This document shows positions 32,568 through 41,505 of a stretch of DNA of 64,000 bases, piece after piece. Under the pieces are notes generated by a model. The model made no database searches, was not told the origin of the DNA, and saw only the letters and a program-made list of their open reading frames with translations. The translations under genes and the position numbers were made by a program. Every line of letters begins with the position of its first letter. The stretch's first letter is position 1. Origin of the DNA: Schlesneria sp. DSM 10557 (GTDB taxonomy: Bacteria > Planctomycetota > Planctomycetia > Planctomycetales > Planctomycetaceae); contig NZ_CP124747.1 of NCBI RefSeq assembly GCF_041860085.1, positions 2,914,001 to 2,978,000 of the forward strand, in the 5' to 3' direction.

Positions 32568-33179
32568 GGTTGCCCCCCAGTCTGATCCGCACTTCCTGAC
32601 TCGAATCACGTGACGCACGACACGTCCCACGGGACGTACACTAGCCTTTTCAATTCCCAAAAAGAAAGAGACAGAGCTCACTGGTGTCCCCGTCGAGAAG
32701 GTAAATGGAATGCCGATCTTTTAAATCAATCACATCTTTTCCTGGAAGATGCCCCTGTAATCATAGTTCAGCGAGCATACGAAAGCCTCGATTTTCGCTT
32801 CCCAGCTCCATTTCGTCGCCGGGCCGGGCGGGTGACGAACAGCCCGCTGGGACCGATGATGGTGATACTATTCGTCGTCGCCGTAGTCGTTTTTTATACG
32901 AGCTTTCTCGCATTCATTACGCTTGGTTCAGGGCGGTACTTTGTCTGGAACGTCACCTAATCCCATGAGCGTTACCGCGAGTGATTCAACACCGAGATGA
33001 CTATCGTTGATTCAGCGTCCCGACCCTCGATCCAGAACCGTTTAGCCAAGACCCACTCTGCCAACGTAAAGCCCCCAACGAACCCATCGGACACGAGCTG
33101 ATCATGTTTGCTGTCGGTCTTCTGGTGAGCATTCATGGTCTGTCTCACCAGCCTCTTCCCAGAGCCGTTTGGGCAAATC
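32568..33179. other. Intergenic stretch, no supported gene
   Basis: A 116-codon plus-strand frame at 32,610-32,960 has a hydrophobic segment near its end but no ribosome-binding site and no recognisable product. It overlaps the promoter area of the PEP-CTERM gene. I see nothing else of note here. Confidence 0.45.
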
Positions 33180-33788
33180 TCACCGACGATTTATTCTTTG
33201 AACCTCGATGGAATACCACTCTGTGACGATGCGGTCTGACCACTTTCGTTCGGGGGTCGTTTCAACGTCGAGAATGGAAGCGGTCGGCGGGTCCTGGTCT
33301 GGACGCGCATCGATTTCAGGGACAGTGATCACGTATTTTGGGATGCCGTTGCCGGAACCGATGTGGAACGTGTGGCCCTCTTTCGTCCCAGAGACATCAA
33401 ATTGCCAACGGCGATCTTTTTGAGCCCCAATGACCCAAATCTGCTCGACGTCACTGTCACTCGACGCTTCTCTGCGAGGACTCTTCAATCGGATGGGAAA
33501 CGGGATCGGCGAAATGCCTCTTGCCGTGACAACATACGCGGACCACTTGAATCCACGCGGCAGTCCCTCAACATTGTTCACATCGATTGTCCCGTTTGTC
33601 TCGACCCGGAACTCAGATTTGTCGGGATCAATAACCAGGAATGAAGAAATCGATTTCTCATCACGCGCCGCCGCCAGATGCAGGTCCTGCCAGACGTGAT
33701 GAACTCGCATGTAGCGCTGTTGAACGTCGGTATCGCTCATCGGACGGACCGCAGCCACGAATGTCAGGAACAGGAAGGCAGGATTCAT
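33180..33788 (-). CDS. Unknown secreted protein
   Basis: From ATG 33,788 the product begins MNPAFLFLTFVAAVRP, a short signal-like segment. The body is polar and beta-rich, with FLVIDPDKSEFRVETNGTIDV and a WQFDVSGTKEGHTFHIGSG region. I recognise no family. It stands next to other unknown leftward genes. Confidence 0.6.
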   Translation of the reverse strand: MNPAFLFLTFVAAVRPMSDTDVQQRYMRVHHVWQDLHLAAARDEKSISSFLVIDPDKSEFRVETNGTIDVNNVEGLPRGFKWSAYVVTARGISPIPFPIRLKSPRREASSDSDVEQIWVIGAQKDRRWQFDVSGTKEGHTFHIGSGNGIPKYVITVPEIDARPDQDPPTASILDVETTPERKWSDRIVTEWYSIEVQRINRR

Positions 33789-34060
33789 AAACTTCCCTTG
33801 CGATGATGTCCGATAGGGCCGGCATCCCAACGCCGCCTGCCATCGACTTTGATGGGTATCACATCAGGGAGGGATCGGTTCGTCCAGATCAACCTGTCTC
33901 GGGTGATCGGCGGGAGACGCCACGCAACAGAGCCGCGCCGATGGCCGGAGCATCTTGAGACAGCGATCCCACGATATTCGGCGCTGGTCAACCGTGTAAT
34001 GTCATTCAACGAGCGATTTCAATCGCTGAAACGCAAGGGGCTGCTTTGAAGCTGCCCATT

Positions 34061-34801
34061 TCAGTTCAAACTTTCTTCGTCCAGATCCGTAATCAAGCTG
34101 GTCGCTGTGGGAGTGATGAACTCTTTCTCGAAGGGAACTTCGGCTTCTGCTTCGGCGACCGTCTCAACTTCATCTTCGGCTTTCAGCAGGACATGAGGGA
34201 TCAGGCGATGTGTTGTGATCCCCGCTTCGATCCCTTGTGGCGTCATATGATGTTCGACCCCGATTACAATCATCTTGGAACCCCCTTCGGGGACGACGAT
34301 CTCGCCGACCCGTGGGACCGCCGGCGCGAATACCCCGTGCAAACGGTTCCGTGCTCCAGCCGTACAGTCAACGAGTTCCATAAAATGAGTTGCCCCATGC
34401 CAGTTCCGTTCTGGAGGTGACAACTGCTTTAAATGGTGAAACGGCGAGTCTGGTTCTTCAATTAACTTTTCGATCGCGGCGGGAAACCGTCCCTGCATCC
34501 GGCACAGTTCGATGATCTTCCCCGCATCCGACTGATCGACATTGTCGCTCCGAAGTCGCCGCATCACACCGGTCGTATCGAAAGCGGCTTCCTCGTTCTC
34601 GATCTCCTGAAGGAACGCCTCGACTTTGGCCTGCGTCTCTTCGCTGATTCCGTAAGAATCGATCTCTTCATTCACGATACTCTCGAATCCATGCAGCAGT
34701 CCGAATATCCGGGTCGCTTCGATCGAGTCACCTCCTTCCCACCGCTCGAGTCGAAGTAATTCAGCCAGAATCAATGACGACGGAACATGATGGCTGTTCA
34801 T
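34061..34801 (-). CDS. Unknown cytoplasmic protein
   Basis: ATG 34,801 has AAGGG upstream; an earlier in-frame start would overlap the preceding gene. The N-terminal 130 residues are helical (LILAELLRLERWEGGDS...) and the C-terminal half looks beta-rich with a very acidic stretch (AEDEVETVAEAEAEVPFEKE). No domain is recognised. Confidence 0.6.
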   Translation of the reverse strand: MNSHHVPSSLILAELLRLERWEGGDSIEATRIFGLLHGFESIVNEEIDSYGISEETQAKVEAFLQEIENEEAAFDTTGVMRRLRSDNVDQSDAGKIIELCRMQGRFPAAIEKLIEEPDSPFHHLKQLSPPERNWHGATHFMELVDCTAGARNRLHGVFAPAVPRVGEIVVPEGGSKMIVIGVEHHMTPQGIEAGITTHRLIPHVLLKAEDEVETVAEAEAEVPFEKEFITPTATSLITDLDEESLN

Positions 34802-34863
34802 GACTGCAACCCTTTTTAGAGAGACCTCGCTTGCTGCCACCCTGGACCAGACGGTCGCGGCAC

Positions 34864-35085
34864 TCAGTCCAAATCCTCCAAGCAAGCCTTATACCAGTCG
34901 TAAAGTCCAATCAACGGATTCGAGAGGGGGCGATCGTCCGACCGCAGGTCAAAGATGGTGACCCTCGCATCGTTTAACGGGAAACCTCTTCCACTGATGC
35001 TTTCATACGATTCGTTGTGCCCGACACGGGTCATTGCATCGGCTGCGATTAGCGTGACGGACCTTGCATTTAACCGCTGCCCCAC
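34864..35085 (-). CDS. Unknown small protein, 73 residues
   Basis: GTG 35,085 has GAGGAAG upstream. The product contains ARVTIFDLRSDDRPLSNPLIGLYDWYKACLEDLD, which resembles the end of a small conserved domain rather than a random frame. It precedes the 274-codon frame of the next gene and slightly overlaps it. Confidence 0.45.
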   Translation of the reverse strand: MGQRLNARSVTLIAADAMTRVGHNESYESISGRGFPLNDARVTIFDLRSDDRPLSNPLIGLYDWYKACLEDLD

Positions 35086-35308
35086 TGTGCTTCCTCGGCC
35101 CGATCAGGTGGAGCGGGATCATTCCCACTGCGCGCCGGCGGACCGCCCCGACGTCAAATTTGTCGTGGTGGGTGAGTTGTATAAATCGACACGGATCCAC
35201 AAAGTCTTTCTGATGTGATGCGTCAGCACATCGCACTTTGAACGGTCGCGGCCGACCTCTTCGTTCGCGACCTGGACGACTTGCAGAGGAATTCGAGAGG
35301 CACCCCCG

Positions 35309-36952
35309 ATGATGCGCCGACTTTTTTTCCTGGCCGTGATGACCGCTTCCAACAGCTTGCTCGCGGCTGACGACCAACAGGCTCAGACCGCGTCGACTCC
35401 GGTGGCAATCGGGACACGACGCGAATTATTTGTGGAATCGACGCTCATCGAGCGTCTGTCCGGCAAGGCCGAATTACGACTGCATGCTCCCATCGCGAGA
35501 GAAATCGTGCTGGAACACGGTGAGCCGTGGGAAGGGAGCGGCTGCGTCTATCATAGCCTCTTCAAAGATGGTGACCTCTACCGGATGTACTATGCCGCGG
35601 GACACCTCAAGGTGACGCCTCAGGGTGTCGATGCCGGGTCGCACGGCCAGGTTTGCTGTTATGCCGAAAGCGATGACGGAATTCACTGGCGTAAACCACA
35701 TTTGGGACTGCATGAGTTCAACGGCAGTAAGGCGAATAACATCGTCCTGGTCCAGCAGAAAGTGGGCAACGCCATGTCCGTTCCGGGGGAGCCCGCCGTC
35801 TTCAAGGACGAAAACCCTGCGGCACCACCGGAAGCCCGCTACAAGGCGCTCCTTCCCGCTAATCGACTGCCGAACGACTACAGTCGCGGTCTGCTGGCTT
35901 TTCAATCCCCCGACGGGCTGCGCTGGTCTCCGATAAGCGACCAGCCGGTCATCACCGACGGCGCATTCGACTCGCAGAACCTCGCCTTCTGGGATGCCGA
36001 AAGCCAGGTTTACCGCGCTTACTGGCGTTATTTCACCAAGGGAGGCTACGACGAAAAGACCTGGGACCCGCAAGGGGATCGTGCCATCCGCACGGCGACG
36101 TCAACCGACTTTCTGAACTGGACCAACCAGGCCGACCTCGCCTACGTCGACTCCCCGTCCGAACAGCTCTACACGAATCAGGTCAAGCCCTATCATCGAG
36201 CCCCCCATCTGCTTCTGGGCTTTCCCATGCGGTATATCGAGCGGGGGCACCAGGATCCCCCGGGCCACGAGTCGCGGGTCAGTGCCACGGCGACCCACAT
36301 CGCACGCTGGTCCCCTGCTCTCCGCGCCCTGCCTGAATACGAGAATCGGGTGTGGCGGTCGAGAACCAATGAACGATATGGTCGAGCGATCACCGAAGGC
36401 CTGCTGATGGCCAGCCGCGACGGTGTCACCTTTCACCGGTGGAATGAAGGCTTCCTGCGGCCGGGAATCGAACGGGACGGAACCTGGAACTATGGACATC
36501 AATGCATCGCCTGGCATCTGGTCGAAACGAAAGGGACGCTGGAGGGGGCTCCGAACGAGCTTTCCCTGTACGCAGTGGAAGGGTACTGGACCGGGAACAG
36601 TGATCAGGTGCGACGATACTCGCTCCGCCTGGATGGTTTCGTGTCGGCCTGGGCTCCGATGCGCGGCGGAGAGCTGGTGACGAAACCAATCACCTTCACA
36701 GGAAAGCAGCTCTCGCTGAATCTGGCCACCTCCGCCGCAGGAGGGATCCTGGTCGAGATTCAGAACGAACAAGGTGAACCATTTCCCGGCTTCGCTCTGA
36801 AGGACTGCGAAGAGGTCTTCGGAGACACACTGGACCGAAATGTCACCTGGAAGTCTCAGGAAAGCCTCGCCCACCTCATCGGCAAGTCCGTGCGAGTTCG
36901 CTTCGTACTCCGTGACGCAGACCTTTACTCGTACCAGTTTCGGGATCAGTAA
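35309..36952 (+). CDS. Secreted glycoside-hydrolase-like five-bladed propeller protein
   Basis: A signal peptide (MMRRLFFLAVMTASNSLLAAD) precedes a propeller typical of the GH32/GH43/GH130 superfamily. Blades are visible around DGDLYRMYYAAG, YAESDDGIHWRKPHLGL, KDENPAAPPEARYKALL and LAFQSPDGLRWSPI, and near FWDAESQVYRAYWR. A C-terminal beta-sandwich follows (residues about 430-547). Many planctomycete genomes carry these next to PQQ-like propeller genes, as here. The sugar substrate cannot be told, and catalytic acids cannot be placed with confidence. Confidence 0.75.
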   Translation: MMRRLFFLAVMTASNSLLAADDQQAQTASTPVAIGTRRELFVESTLIERLSGKAELRLHAPIAREIVLEHGEPWEGSGCVYHSLFKDGDLYRMYYAAGHLKVTPQGVDAGSHGQVCCYAESDDGIHWRKPHLGLHEFNGSKANNIVLVQQKVGNAMSVPGEPAVFKDENPAAPPEARYKALLPANRLPNDYSRGLLAFQSPDGLRWSPISDQPVITDGAFDSQNLAFWDAESQVYRAYWRYFTKGGYDEKTWDPQGDRAIRTATSTDFLNWTNQADLAYVDSPSEQLYTNQVKPYHRAPHLLLGFPMRYIERGHQDPPGHESRVSATATHIARWSPALRALPEYENRVWRSRTNERYGRAITEGLLMASRDGVTFHRWNEGFLRPGIERDGTWNYGHQCIAWHLVETKGTLEGAPNELSLYAVEGYWTGNSDQVRRYSLRLDGFVSAWAPMRGGELVTKPITFTGKQLSLNLATSAAGGILVEIQNEQGEPFPGFALKDCEEVFGDTLDRNVTWKSQESLAHLIGKSVRVRFVLRDADLYSYQFRDQ

Positions 36953-37089
36953 TGAGACAGGCAAGAAAAGTATCGAAGCGACTGGAGAAGTTCCGAAGTC
37001 CTGGCATCGAACAGCAGTGATACGCTTGAACTCTGCTTCGCTCTGCTATCTACTCAGTCAGCTCGGGTCCCGTCTTCAGGAGAATTGCC

Positions 37090-38304
37090 GTGCGTGAACT
37101 TGGGTTTCTGGCCATCTGCCTGTTCGTTTCTACCGGCCTGTTCGCAGGGGACTCTCCTCAATTTCGAGGTGCAGGCGGCGAAGGGCATTCGGACGAAACA
37201 GCGCTACCGCTTACCTGGAGCGAGACGGACAACATTCGATGGAAGACCGACATCGCCGGTCTCGGCTGGTCGACTCCCTCGATCGCCGGAACCGAAGTCT
37301 GGCTCACCACGGCTCTTGATGAAGGAAAGTCACTACGAGTCATCTGCCTGCATCGGGACACCGGCAAGGAACTGCATAACGTCGAAGTCTTTCACCACGA
37401 CGATCCCGGGCCCGTGCATGGCAAGAACAGTTATGCCTCTCCCTCCGTATTAATCGACGGGCCGCAACTGTTCGTGCACTTCGGCAAACTGGGAACAGCC
37501 TGTCTGACGCGTGGCGGAGAAATCGTCTGGAAGACAGAGCTTCAGTACAACCACCGCCACGGACCGGGCGGCAGTCCCGTCGTGTTCGATGATTTACTGA
37601 TCATCGCGTGCGATGGAACCGACGTGCAATATGTGACGGCTCTGAACAAGAAGACGGGCGAGGAAGTCTGGAAGACACCGCGCGACGGCAAAATGGCCTA
37701 CTCGACTCCGCTTCTCATCGAAGTCAACGGGCAGCCGCAACTGGTCAGTACCGGGGGCGAGTGGGCGATCGGCTACGAACCGCGCAGCGGCAAAGAGATC
37801 TGGCGGTTCCGGTATCCGTCCGGCTATTCCAACGTGCCGCGACCGGTGCACGGGCAGGGTCTCGTCTTCCTCTGCTCAGGTTACGACAAGCCGTGGATTT
37901 ATGCGGTTCGGCCTGACGGGACGGGTGACGTGACCGAATCGCACATGGTGTGGAAGCTTGATCGCGGGGCACCGCTCAATCCCTCCCCCCTGCTCGTCGG
38001 CAACGAACTTTATCTGATTGCCGATAACGGAATTGCGACCTGCCTGGATGCGAAAACGGGAAAGCAGCACTGGCAGAAGCGACTGGGTGGCAACTTTACG
38101 TCATCGTTACTCTTTGCTGAAAACCGGATCTACCTGCTGGATGAACAGGGAAAAACCTACGTCATCGCTCCCACGAAAGAAGCGTATACCGAGCTGGCCG
38201 TCAACGAGCTTCCCGGACGAACTCAGGCGACCATCGCGGCCGCAGATCGATCGCTGTTTCTACGGACTGACACCAGACTCTATCGAATCCAGACACCGCA
38301 GTGA
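37090..38304 (+). CDS. Secreted PQQ-like beta-propeller repeat protein
   Basis: GTG 37,090 has AGGAGAA upstream and is followed by a signal peptide (FLAICLFVSTGLFAGD). The mature protein starts SPQFRGAGGEGHSDET. It contains propeller blades such as CLHRDTGKELHNVEV, ALNKKTGEEVWKTP, YEPRSGKEIWRF and CLDAKTGKQHWQK. It is a paralogue of the protein at 1,976-3,196. No dehydrogenase active site is seen. It lies 137 bp after the glycoside-hydrolase-like gene and may share its transcript. Confidence 0.85.
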   Translation: MRELGFLAICLFVSTGLFAGDSPQFRGAGGEGHSDETALPLTWSETDNIRWKTDIAGLGWSTPSIAGTEVWLTTALDEGKSLRVICLHRDTGKELHNVEVFHHDDPGPVHGKNSYASPSVLIDGPQLFVHFGKLGTACLTRGGEIVWKTELQYNHRHGPGGSPVVFDDLLIIACDGTDVQYVTALNKKTGEEVWKTPRDGKMAYSTPLLIEVNGQPQLVSTGGEWAIGYEPRSGKEIWRFRYPSGYSNVPRPVHGQGLVFLCSGYDKPWIYAVRPDGTGDVTESHMVWKLDRGAPLNPSPLLVGNELYLIADNGIATCLDAKTGKQHWQKRLGGNFTSSLLFAENRIYLLDEQGKTYVIAPTKEAYTELAVNELPGRTQATIAAADRSLFLRTDTRLYRIQTPQ

Positions 38305-38459
38305 TGCCAACAACCATTACCAGAGGAGAGGGTCAATGCACGTCTGACGCGGGAAATCGAAACGGGCTCGCTGCGCGTGACGGCAGGCAGAATCTGCAGG
38401 CCTCGACGGAAACTTGATACCGGAACAAACACCTTGTCTGGAATCGGTGGAGTCAGGGT

Positions 38460-39056
38460 TTATTTCTTCGCGAGTGACTGTATCAGTTGATCGATGTCAT
38501 TCTCGGGTTTGGGCACTGGGCCGAGATGCGCCACCATGCCTCGCCGGTCGATTAGAAACACCCCGGGAAGAGTCTTGTCATTGGCAGGATTCAGTCGTCC
38601 CCAGCGCCGATGAATGCGAAGCGTTCCTTCGGGAGATTGCGGATCAATATCCGAGACGACCGGGAACGGGAATTTCCCGCCGGCTCGCTCCATTGCCGCA
38701 CGATTCTCCTGGGGAATGGCCGCCGTCACTCCGACAACCTTGACGTCGAGCGCCTGCAGTTCGGCATAACGATCCCTCAGCCGCAGCAGATTGGTGTCCT
38801 GGTCGGCTCCGGCCTCGCCGTCAAAGAACACCACAATGATGCGGTGGCGCCCCAGCCAGGAATTGAGGCGAACCAGATGACTGTCCGAGTCGAGAGCATC
38901 AAATCCGGCCGCAGGACGCATGATCGTCGCGGCAGCAACCTGTTCTTCATAGCTGTGGGGCTTATCCGTAACAATTCGAGCGGCCGAGACGATCGCAATC
39001 ACAACTCCGAGGAAGAGCACCAGGCCGAGACGCCAGTCTTTCAAGATAATGTCCAA
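38460..39056 (-). CDS. Membrane-anchored redoxin-fold protein lacking catalytic Cys
   Basis: An N-terminal membrane anchor (LGLVLFLGVVIAIVSAARIV) precedes a thioredoxin/AhpC-TSA fold, recognisable from WLGRHRIIVVFFDGEAGAD, VKVVGVTAAIPQENRAAM and PGVFLIDRRGMVAHLGPVP. The position after the first strand, where peroxiredoxins and TlpA have Cys, reads FFDGEAG, and the protein has no Cys in its catalytic region. It should be a binding or structural variant. The TTG start at 39,056 overlaps the end of the upstream hydrolase gene. Confidence 0.75.
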   Translation of the reverse strand: MDIILKDWRLGLVLFLGVVIAIVSAARIVTDKPHSYEEQVAAATIMRPAAGFDALDSDSHLVRLNSWLGRHRIIVVFFDGEAGADQDTNLLRLRDRYAELQALDVKVVGVTAAIPQENRAAMERAGGKFPFPVVSDIDPQSPEGTLRIHRRWGRLNPANDKTLPGVFLIDRRGMVAHLGPVPKPENDIDQLIQSLAKK

Positions 39057-40063
39057 TCCACAATCTGCTGGTCGAGCCAGGCTGGTCCGCGAGTCGTCAC
39101 GAAGCCAATATGCCCCCCGTACCGTGGAGCCCGCAACAGAATCGAAGAAGAAAGCGATGTGTCCAGAAACGGCGTAAAAGGGATTACGGGATCATCCTGA
39201 GCAGCAATCAGCAGCGTCGGAACCATCACCTTAGACAGGTACGGACGGGAACTGGACTTCTCGTAGTAGTCTGCCGCCGAAGCAAATCCACAAACCGGTG
39301 CGGTGAACGTTTCATCAAATTCCCGCATCGTACGAGGTGGTCGGTCGAACCAACCCGCGGGAATGACCGAATCGGGCCGGGCACTCAGTCTCCGACGAAC
39401 GTTCTGGATGCACGTCTTGGTGAAGTACGCGTCGTAAGCTCGTGCCAGCCCCATCCCGATGAAGTCGATCGTCAGCGAAAGATCGATTGGCGGGCAGACG
39501 GCAACGGCTCGCGAAATCCCATCCAGGGGTCCCCTTTCACCCAGAAATTTCAGAGCGATGTTCCCCCCCATTGAGAAGCCGATCAGACTCACGGGAGACC
39601 CCGGGCACAGCTCCTGGACGGCTCTCAACGTCGCCAGCAGATCGTCGGAACGACCGCTGTGGTAAGGGTACCGGGCCAGCGTCATCCCCGCGCCGCAGCC
39701 ACGAAAATCCATCCGCATCGTCCGGACGCCGTGCTGACACAATTGCACGGCGATTCGCTTCATGTAAGGACTTTGATGCGAACCCGCGAGTCCATGCAAC
39801 ATGATGGCAACGCGATCACCGGGCTTCCATGCAACAGGGCAATCGTCATGGAAGACAACTCGGTCACCGTTATCCACGCTGACCAGATGCTGCACGGTCG
39901 GCGCGGCGAACGTCAGACGATCCGTGTTCCGTCCGAACAGATAGGTTCCGGCCAGTGTCTGAACATGGCCGTTCCGAAAGATCCAGGGAGGTTGGAACGA
40001 GTCCCTCGGGCGAGCAGGTCCGTCCAGGGACGAAATTGCAGACTCGGTCGACATCGCAGACAT
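39041..40063 (-). CDS. YheT-like alpha/beta hydrolase
   Basis: The protein belongs to the YheT/EMB8 group of alpha/beta hydrolases. PWIFRNGHVQTL at the N-terminus is typical of the group. The nucleophile elbow is GFSMGGN, the oxyanion region HGLAGSHQSPYMK, and the catalytic Asp and His are likely those in AAQDDPVI and YGGHIGF. Such proteins are predicted esterases or lipases of unknown substrate. ATG 40,063 (MSAMSTES) is preferred to the ATG at 40,117. An IS5-family element lies just upstream and may have displaced its promoter. Confidence 0.85.
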   Translation of the reverse strand: MSAMSTESAISSLDGPARPRDSFQPPWIFRNGHVQTLAGTYLFGRNTDRLTFAAPTVQHLVSVDNGDRVVFHDDCPVAWKPGDRVAIMLHGLAGSHQSPYMKRIAVQLCQHGVRTMRMDFRGCGAGMTLARYPYHSGRSDDLLATLRAVQELCPGSPVSLIGFSMGGNIALKFLGERGPLDGISRAVAVCPPIDLSLTIDFIGMGLARAYDAYFTKTCIQNVRRRLSARPDSVIPAGWFDRPPRTMREFDETFTAPVCGFASAADYYEKSSSRPYLSKVMVPTLLIAAQDDPVIPFTPFLDTSLSSSILLRAPRYGGHIGFVTTRGPAWLDQQIVDWTLS

Positions 40064-40135
40064 GATTTGAAGAAATCCTCCCGAAACAAGGTCGTGTATC
40101 ATCCTGACTCTGAGCAATGTCGTCTAGAAGCAGTT

Positions 40136-40534
40136 TCAAAACCGGTTCAAGCATATCATTAGGCAGGCGAGGTGGAAAAAACCTTCGAAGAGATGTGGGT
40201 AGTATTCATGCCGGACAAGAAGTCTTCTTTGATAGCCTAGCCAACTGATCGTGCGTTCCACTTTCCAGCGACTCGCATATCGCCTCAGGCTTCGCCCGTC
40301 TTGTCGAGACGGCTTCTTCCGGCCTTTTCGGTGGGGTGTGATTTGCTCGATACCTCGCAGTTTGAGCGTATCACGAATCCAATCCGCATCGGCAGCCTTA
40401 TCGTACAGCAGCCTCTCCGGTTTCTGGCCAGCAACTTGAATGTCGACCAGCGTCTCGATCGTGTTGACTTCGGCGACCTGTGCAGAAATGGTGAACCCCG
40501 AGATGGGGACGCCGTTACCATCCGTCATCAGCAT
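40136..40534 (-). CDS. IS5-family transposase, second frame (orfB)
   Basis: The second frame continues the DDE transposase (the LMTDGNGVPISGFTISAQV block). It ends with the conserved region containing RWKVERTISWLGYQRRLLVR, which supplies the catalytic Glu, and IEQITPHRKGRKKPSR before it. It overlaps orfA by 7 bp as delimited here, but the frame is open further upstream to the slippery site. It is probably expressed only as a fusion. Confidence 0.88.
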   Translation of the reverse strand: MLMTDGNGVPISGFTISAQVAEVNTIETLVDIQVAGQKPERLLYDKAADADWIRDTLKLRGIEQITPHRKGRKKPSRQDGRSLRRYASRWKVERTISWLGYQRRLLVRHEYYPHLFEGFFHLACLMICLNRF

Positions 40535-40974
40535 GAGTTTCGTTCCTTTGCCTTTCTTGGTCTTACCAACCTCGGCGCCCCCTTTTTTGCAGGCGAAAAG
40601 GTGCCATCACCCATTGCCTGCGACCAATTCAGCCGCTTCTGTCGATCAAGGGACTTCAGCAGACGCTCCCACGTTTTGACCATGATTCCTCTTTCCGTCC
40701 ACTCCTTGAGCCTTCGCCAGCATGTTGCAGGAGAGGGGTATCGCTCTGGTAAATCTTGCCATCGTCCTCCGCTCTTCAGGACCCACAGAATTCCCTCCAG
40801 ACAGGGTCGAGGCTCGACTCGTGGTCGGCCTCCCAGTGGGGATGGAAGAGGGTTCGCAAACAGATCCTTGATGGAATTCCACTGAGCATCATCGAGAAAA
40901 GGCTTTGGGACCGTCCTGGACCCTGTCGTATTCGGCCGCCGTCGCTGGGGCCACATGGACAGGGTGATTCGCAT
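40528..40974 (-). CDS. IS5-family transposase, first frame (orfA)
   Basis: The first frame encodes the N-terminal DUF4096-type domain (FLDDAQWNSIKDLF, LEGILWVLKSGGRWQDLPERYPSPATCWRRL) and the first catalytic Asp region (MGDGTF). After AAAAAAG (40,588-40,582 on the minus strand) this frame runs into unrelated sequence and stops. Normal transposase sequence continues in the other frame. A -1 programmed shift on A-AAA-AAG would give the full enzyme, as is known for this IS group. Confidence 0.88.
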   Translation of the reverse strand: MRITLSMWPQRRRPNTTGSRTVPKPFLDDAQWNSIKDLFANPLPSPLGGRPRVEPRPCLEGILWVLKSGGRWQDLPERYPSPATCWRRLKEWTERGIMVKTWERLLKSLDRQKRLNWSQAMGDGTFSPAKKGAPRLVRPRKAKERNSC

Positions 40975-41060
40975 GTAAGGGACTCCTTTCTCCCTTATCG
41001 GTATGCAAATTGCCTGCCAGAGTAATTATTGCAAAAATAGGGTTTTGAAACTGCTTCTAG

Positions 41061-41505
41061 AGAGAGTAACGGTGAAACGCGCCTCTGTTCAACCTTGTCT
41101 GGCCTGCACGGGGACCCCACACGTTCGGATGCAACGAGGCCCCCGACTTCACGGACAGAGCAGTTTCCTCAAGACCAATCACGGCCCTGATCGTCCCTCT
41201 CATCACTGCCGCCGTCCGATACGTTCTGCAGGGGAACGCGGTACCAAGTGCGTCGGAGCCCCTCTGCGCCTTGAATCATGCTCCACAAAAGAGGATTTGA
41301 ACAGCCGAGTTTTCGTTTACGAAGGGGAGCTGACTGTGAAGCTGACTGTGAAACAGTGCGGCCGAGTTGGACACGGATACGAATTGTCGTTGAAACAGGA
41401 AATTTCCCGCCCCCCGGTTTGGAATCTCGCAGGGGCCATTTTAGAATTTGCCTGCTGATTCATGGACGACGTGAAACGCTTGCATCAAGAACGAAGGGCC
41501 CGCTG
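41061..41505. other. Intergenic region right of the IS element
   Basis: The 445 bp upstream of the PHP-domain gene hold no convincing gene. The frame of that gene is open back to 41,278 but lacks a signal peptide there. The IS insertion at the left edge may have altered upstream promoter sequence. Confidence 0.45.

Larger units (their letters stand above)
40128..41056 (-). mobile_element. Complete IS5-family insertion sequence, 929 bp
   Basis: The terminal inverted repeats AAGCAGTTTCAAAACC (40,128-40,143) and GGTTTTGAAACTGCTT (41,041-41,056) match perfectly over 16 bp. They are flanked by the 4-bp direct repeat CTAG (40,124-40,127 and 41,057-41,060). Within lies a transposase in two overlapping frames joined by a slippery sequence. 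Both ends and both frames look intact, so the insertion is probably recent. It separates the YheT-like gene from the PHP-domain gene and interrupts no gene I can see. Confidence 0.9.

Noticed and set aside
32610-32960. Plus-strand frame with a hydrophobic stretch near its end
   Set aside because: No ribosome-binding site, no family and it overlaps the promoter area of the PEP-CTERM gene.
33785-34009. Minus-strand frame of 74 codons overlapping the next gene as ATGA
   Set aside because: The overlap is suggestive, but the product is Arg-rich with no features and no ribosome-binding site; I judged it more likely chance.
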